Assembly (NCBI GenBank): GCA_943736015.1
Contig: OX031065.1
Span: 42,608,427 to 42,672,426 of the forward strand
From: Tridacna crocea
Lineage: Eukaryota; Mollusca; Bivalvia; Cardiida; Cardiidae
Reading direction: 5' to 3'
Length of the DNA stretch: 64,000 nucleotides
The notes beneath the pieces are model-generated. The model did no database searches and was not told where the DNA came from. It worked only from the letters and a program-made list of their open reading frames with translations. This document shows, in pieces, positions 61,919-64,000 of the stretch. The translations under genes and the position numbers were made by a program. Each line of letters opens with the position of its first letter. The stretch's first letter is position 1.

Positions 61919-62249
61919 TCAGCTGAATAGATGAAACAGCGATTTTCAAAGAGTTAAAACAAATAAAAATACATGTTAATTACAATACTGCAATTCAGTG
62001 TTTTAATTTGTTCAGACAAAAGTAAAGTAGACAGCGTACATTCGAGAGCAAATTGCTCGTTTTTTTTGCACTTCAGTCTTGCTCTACAATATTCACAGCT
62101 GCATCGAAATTCGTTTTTGGCAATATTCAAAGATTGATCAAAATATAGCACAACTAGCTGAAGTGTTTAGATCTATTACGTGGATGAGCGTTTCGGGGAA
62201 ATGAGACCATGAATGACGTAATTAAGAAATGATTTTCTTTTTGTCGTAG

Positions 62250-62795
62250 TTTATCGGTCAAAAAACCTGAAGTTGTGATTTATGGGGCAAATATATATAA
62301 TCCAAGAGGGCGATTGCCCGAGTGGTTTATTCATTGCGCAACGTGGTTTATTGAACGATAAACCACGATAGAAAGAAGTTATTTCGGTTCTAACACGACC
62401 AACTCTTAACGAAAGGAAACCAAGTTCATACTTAGAGGGAAAAAGCGGATGCTGATTATATTCCATTCTAACATGACTCAGCTCTATAAGCACAGTGCAA
62501 CTAAAGCGTATTAGAATTAAGAAATAATCTTCTTTCTATCGTGGTTTATCGTCCAATAAACCACAGTAGTAAGTTATGAGGCACAATCAATCATCCACGA
62601 GGACGATAGCCCGAGTTGTTTATTCATTGCGCCTTATGACTCAGTTATCTTCCTTCGATTAAGAGTTGGTCACGTAAGAATCGTAATAATCTTCTTTTTA
62701 TCGCCCTCGTGGATTATTTATTATGCCTCATAATTCACAACTGTGGTTTATTAAGCGATAAACCACGATAGAAAGATTATCATTTCTTAAAAAAA
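62250..62795. repeat. Cluster of inverted repeats (tggtttat..ataaaccac)
   Basis: tatcgtggtttatcgtccaa and acgataaaccacgatagaaa type arms occur at least four times in alternating orientation (about 62250, 62340-62372, 62538-62568, 62750-62785), joined by gagg(g/a)cgat..cccgag and gcctcataa motifs. Several alternative hairpins are possible. No open frame. Confidence 0.75.
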
Positions 62796-62997
62796 CTTAT
62801 TTAACTTAGATATGCTTTATACAGAATGACGTCACTCTATATATTACAACGTAGAATTTACCAGTCAGGCTTTCGTTGCACTGTGTTTGTAGGGTCGAAT
62901 TTACGTGTCATGCTAGAGTAGGCCTATAGGTTTAATTATTGTATTTTCTTTTCCTGTAACATTACTTAAGTTCTTGTAACGTTGTGGAAAAGATGAT

Positions 62998-63690
62998 TTC
63001 TTTTTCTGTGACGGATCGAAATTCATCGGGTGAAAATCACAAGCCACTTCTGAAAATATTACCGGTGATGGTCACGATTATGATATTCTATTTATGCTTC
63101 TAACCCCTTTTATGTTGGGACTTTCATTAATACCCAGTACAGTTGTTTTCGGTGATTTCCCTTGGCCTAACTCGTCCCCTAGAGAAATAACTAAGCATTA
63201 AATAAATTACGTAAAGTGCGAAATATATAGGATAAATGCCGTTGTATGCGCATGTCATATTCTTCGAAGATTCGACCTGCCTGCTATGACGCATCACTCC
63301 CCCCAATATTTGGGAAGTTGTAATGATACGCGCTATCAAAAAATAATGGAGAAAATGGCTTTTATCGATAATTTTGAAGAGAAATCAGGCCTGTTCTAGC
63401 TCCAGATTTCTCTAAACTGATGATCATAGCTGAATGAATCGCACCAGGTAGCATGTTATAGAGTAAATGTTTATATTACATGTAGTTTGAAATTCGAAAT
63501 AACGGTTGTCGCGTAGAAAGATAGTCCGGTTATGTATCCAGAATGTTTAAATTAGATAGATGTGTATTTGCAGAATGCCATCTAGCGGGAGATGATGGAA
63601 CAAATGCGCAAAAATTACGTCATATTTCCCTCTGGTTGGATGATACGAACTGTTTACCTAGGTAACCAGTGCGCGGGAACTACTATTTCC
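62998..63690 (+). repeat. R10-like repeat split by R12
   Basis: gatcgaaattcatcgggtga, ggacttt..attaatacccagtac and agcattaaataaattacgta correspond to R10. Its continuation (attacgtcatatttccctct) is found after 63610. Confidence 0.55.
63253..63603 (+). repeat. R12 dispersed repeat nested in R10
   Basis: Matches 4269-4540 but is longer in the middle. ATGCGCA at 63246-63252 and 63604-63610 may be a 7-bp target duplication. Confidence 0.6.
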
Positions 63691-64000
63691 TCCTTCAATA
63701 TGAAGAGTTATGGAAACTTTTAAGGTATTTTTCAATGGTCGTAGCCATCAGTTATTAATCTCTATACTACACCATATTTCCCGTTAAACTAACGAAAAAA
63801 ACATGTAATAACCAACCTTTCTAATTTGGAGAATGTGGAAGCTTTTTGCTCGATGGCAAGAGCCATTTGGAACTTTCGAGGGTCAGGGTACACAAGAAAA
63901 ATCATTTGTGAACAAATCTGCACCGGTAACGAAGTTTATATTCAACTTTCTGTTAATTATTGTCTCTGGAAAGTGATGGATGTCATTTATTATTTTTTTT
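63691..64000. other. No gene seen
   Basis: AT-rich end of the window, nothing recognised. Confidence 0.4.

Noticed and set aside
1-64000. LTR retroelement, endogenous virus or Polinton remains
   Set aside because: No long direct repeats, primer-binding-like sites, integrase, protease, capsid or protein-primed polymerase sequence were recognised.

Overview
This window looks like a piece of an animal nuclear genome, most probably a bivalve mollusc. That is an inference from four things: the only recognisable host gene is animal (CLPTM1L) and has introns; there is AT-rich non-coding sequence throughout; several tRNA-derived SINEs end in an 'ataactgaaa...gttaaac' type tail; and two arrays of about 160-bp repeats follow a (CCGT)n-type microsatellite, the architecture described for bivalve 'pearl' elements. 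No bacterial operons, CRISPR arrays, rRNA or functional tRNA genes were seen, and no LTR or Polinton-like element was recognised.

Host genes. The last three coding exons of a CLPTM1L homologue lie on the + strand (2176-2220, 3184-3299, 4798-4882). They join in frame across canonical splice sites and end at a TAG. A possible terminal exon of an unrecognised gene lies on the - strand at about 26649-26942. I could not support any other host coding sequence; nearly all the remaining open frames are shadows of hairpin repeats or of minisatellites whose period is a multiple of three.

The rest is a dense nest of repeats. The dominant family (here R1) is about 228 bp, bounded by TTAA, with ends of the type TTAACCCATTACCA and a near-perfect central hairpin of about 48 nt. 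I count about 50 copies and fragments in 64 kb, on both strands. Its ends suggest a piggyBac-type MITE. Other families: R2 (about 200 bp, GGCC ends, CAG/CTG flanks), R3 (about 255 bp, two hairpins in tandem, ATAT flanks), R4 (about 430-540 bp, 9-bp duplications), R5 (GC-rich hairpin), R6 (about 215 bp, TTAA-bounded, 'gatcagactgcac' hairpin), R7 (about 85-bp pure palindrome), R8 (about 550 bp, TTAAAGGTGG ends), R9, R10, R12 and R13 (dispersed pairs or triplets), two fold-back elements whose inverted repeats are built of short sub-repeats, SINEs of three types, a 5'-truncated LINE, a broken Crypton-like tyrosine-recombinase element, and a 157-bp insertion with a hammerhead-like core.

Layout: 1-6 kb is the CLPTM1L 3' end with repeat-filled introns and a fold-back element 50 bp past the stop. 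6.6-9 kb is a LINE inside an R1 copy. 9-17 kb is R1-rich with nested insertions and a second fold-back element. 17.3-19.2 kb is a 48-bp minisatellite. 24.3-24.8 kb is a 42-bp minisatellite. 27-30 kb holds inverted repeats, the 157-bp insertion and R8. 30-31 kb is a pearl-like array. 32-38 kb mixes R1, R4 and R10. 38-39.4 kb is GGTAAG-rich sequence with a 54-bp minisatellite. 40-48 kb is mixed repeats. 49-52.7 kb is an R8 copy split by a composite insertion that carries a second pearl-like array and the Crypton-like element. 53-64 kb is mixed repeats and palindromes.

The nesting, with target duplications readable at many junctions, gives a relative order of insertion. The most notable pattern is the R1 hairpin: different subfamilies carry different stem sequences, yet both arms have changed together.
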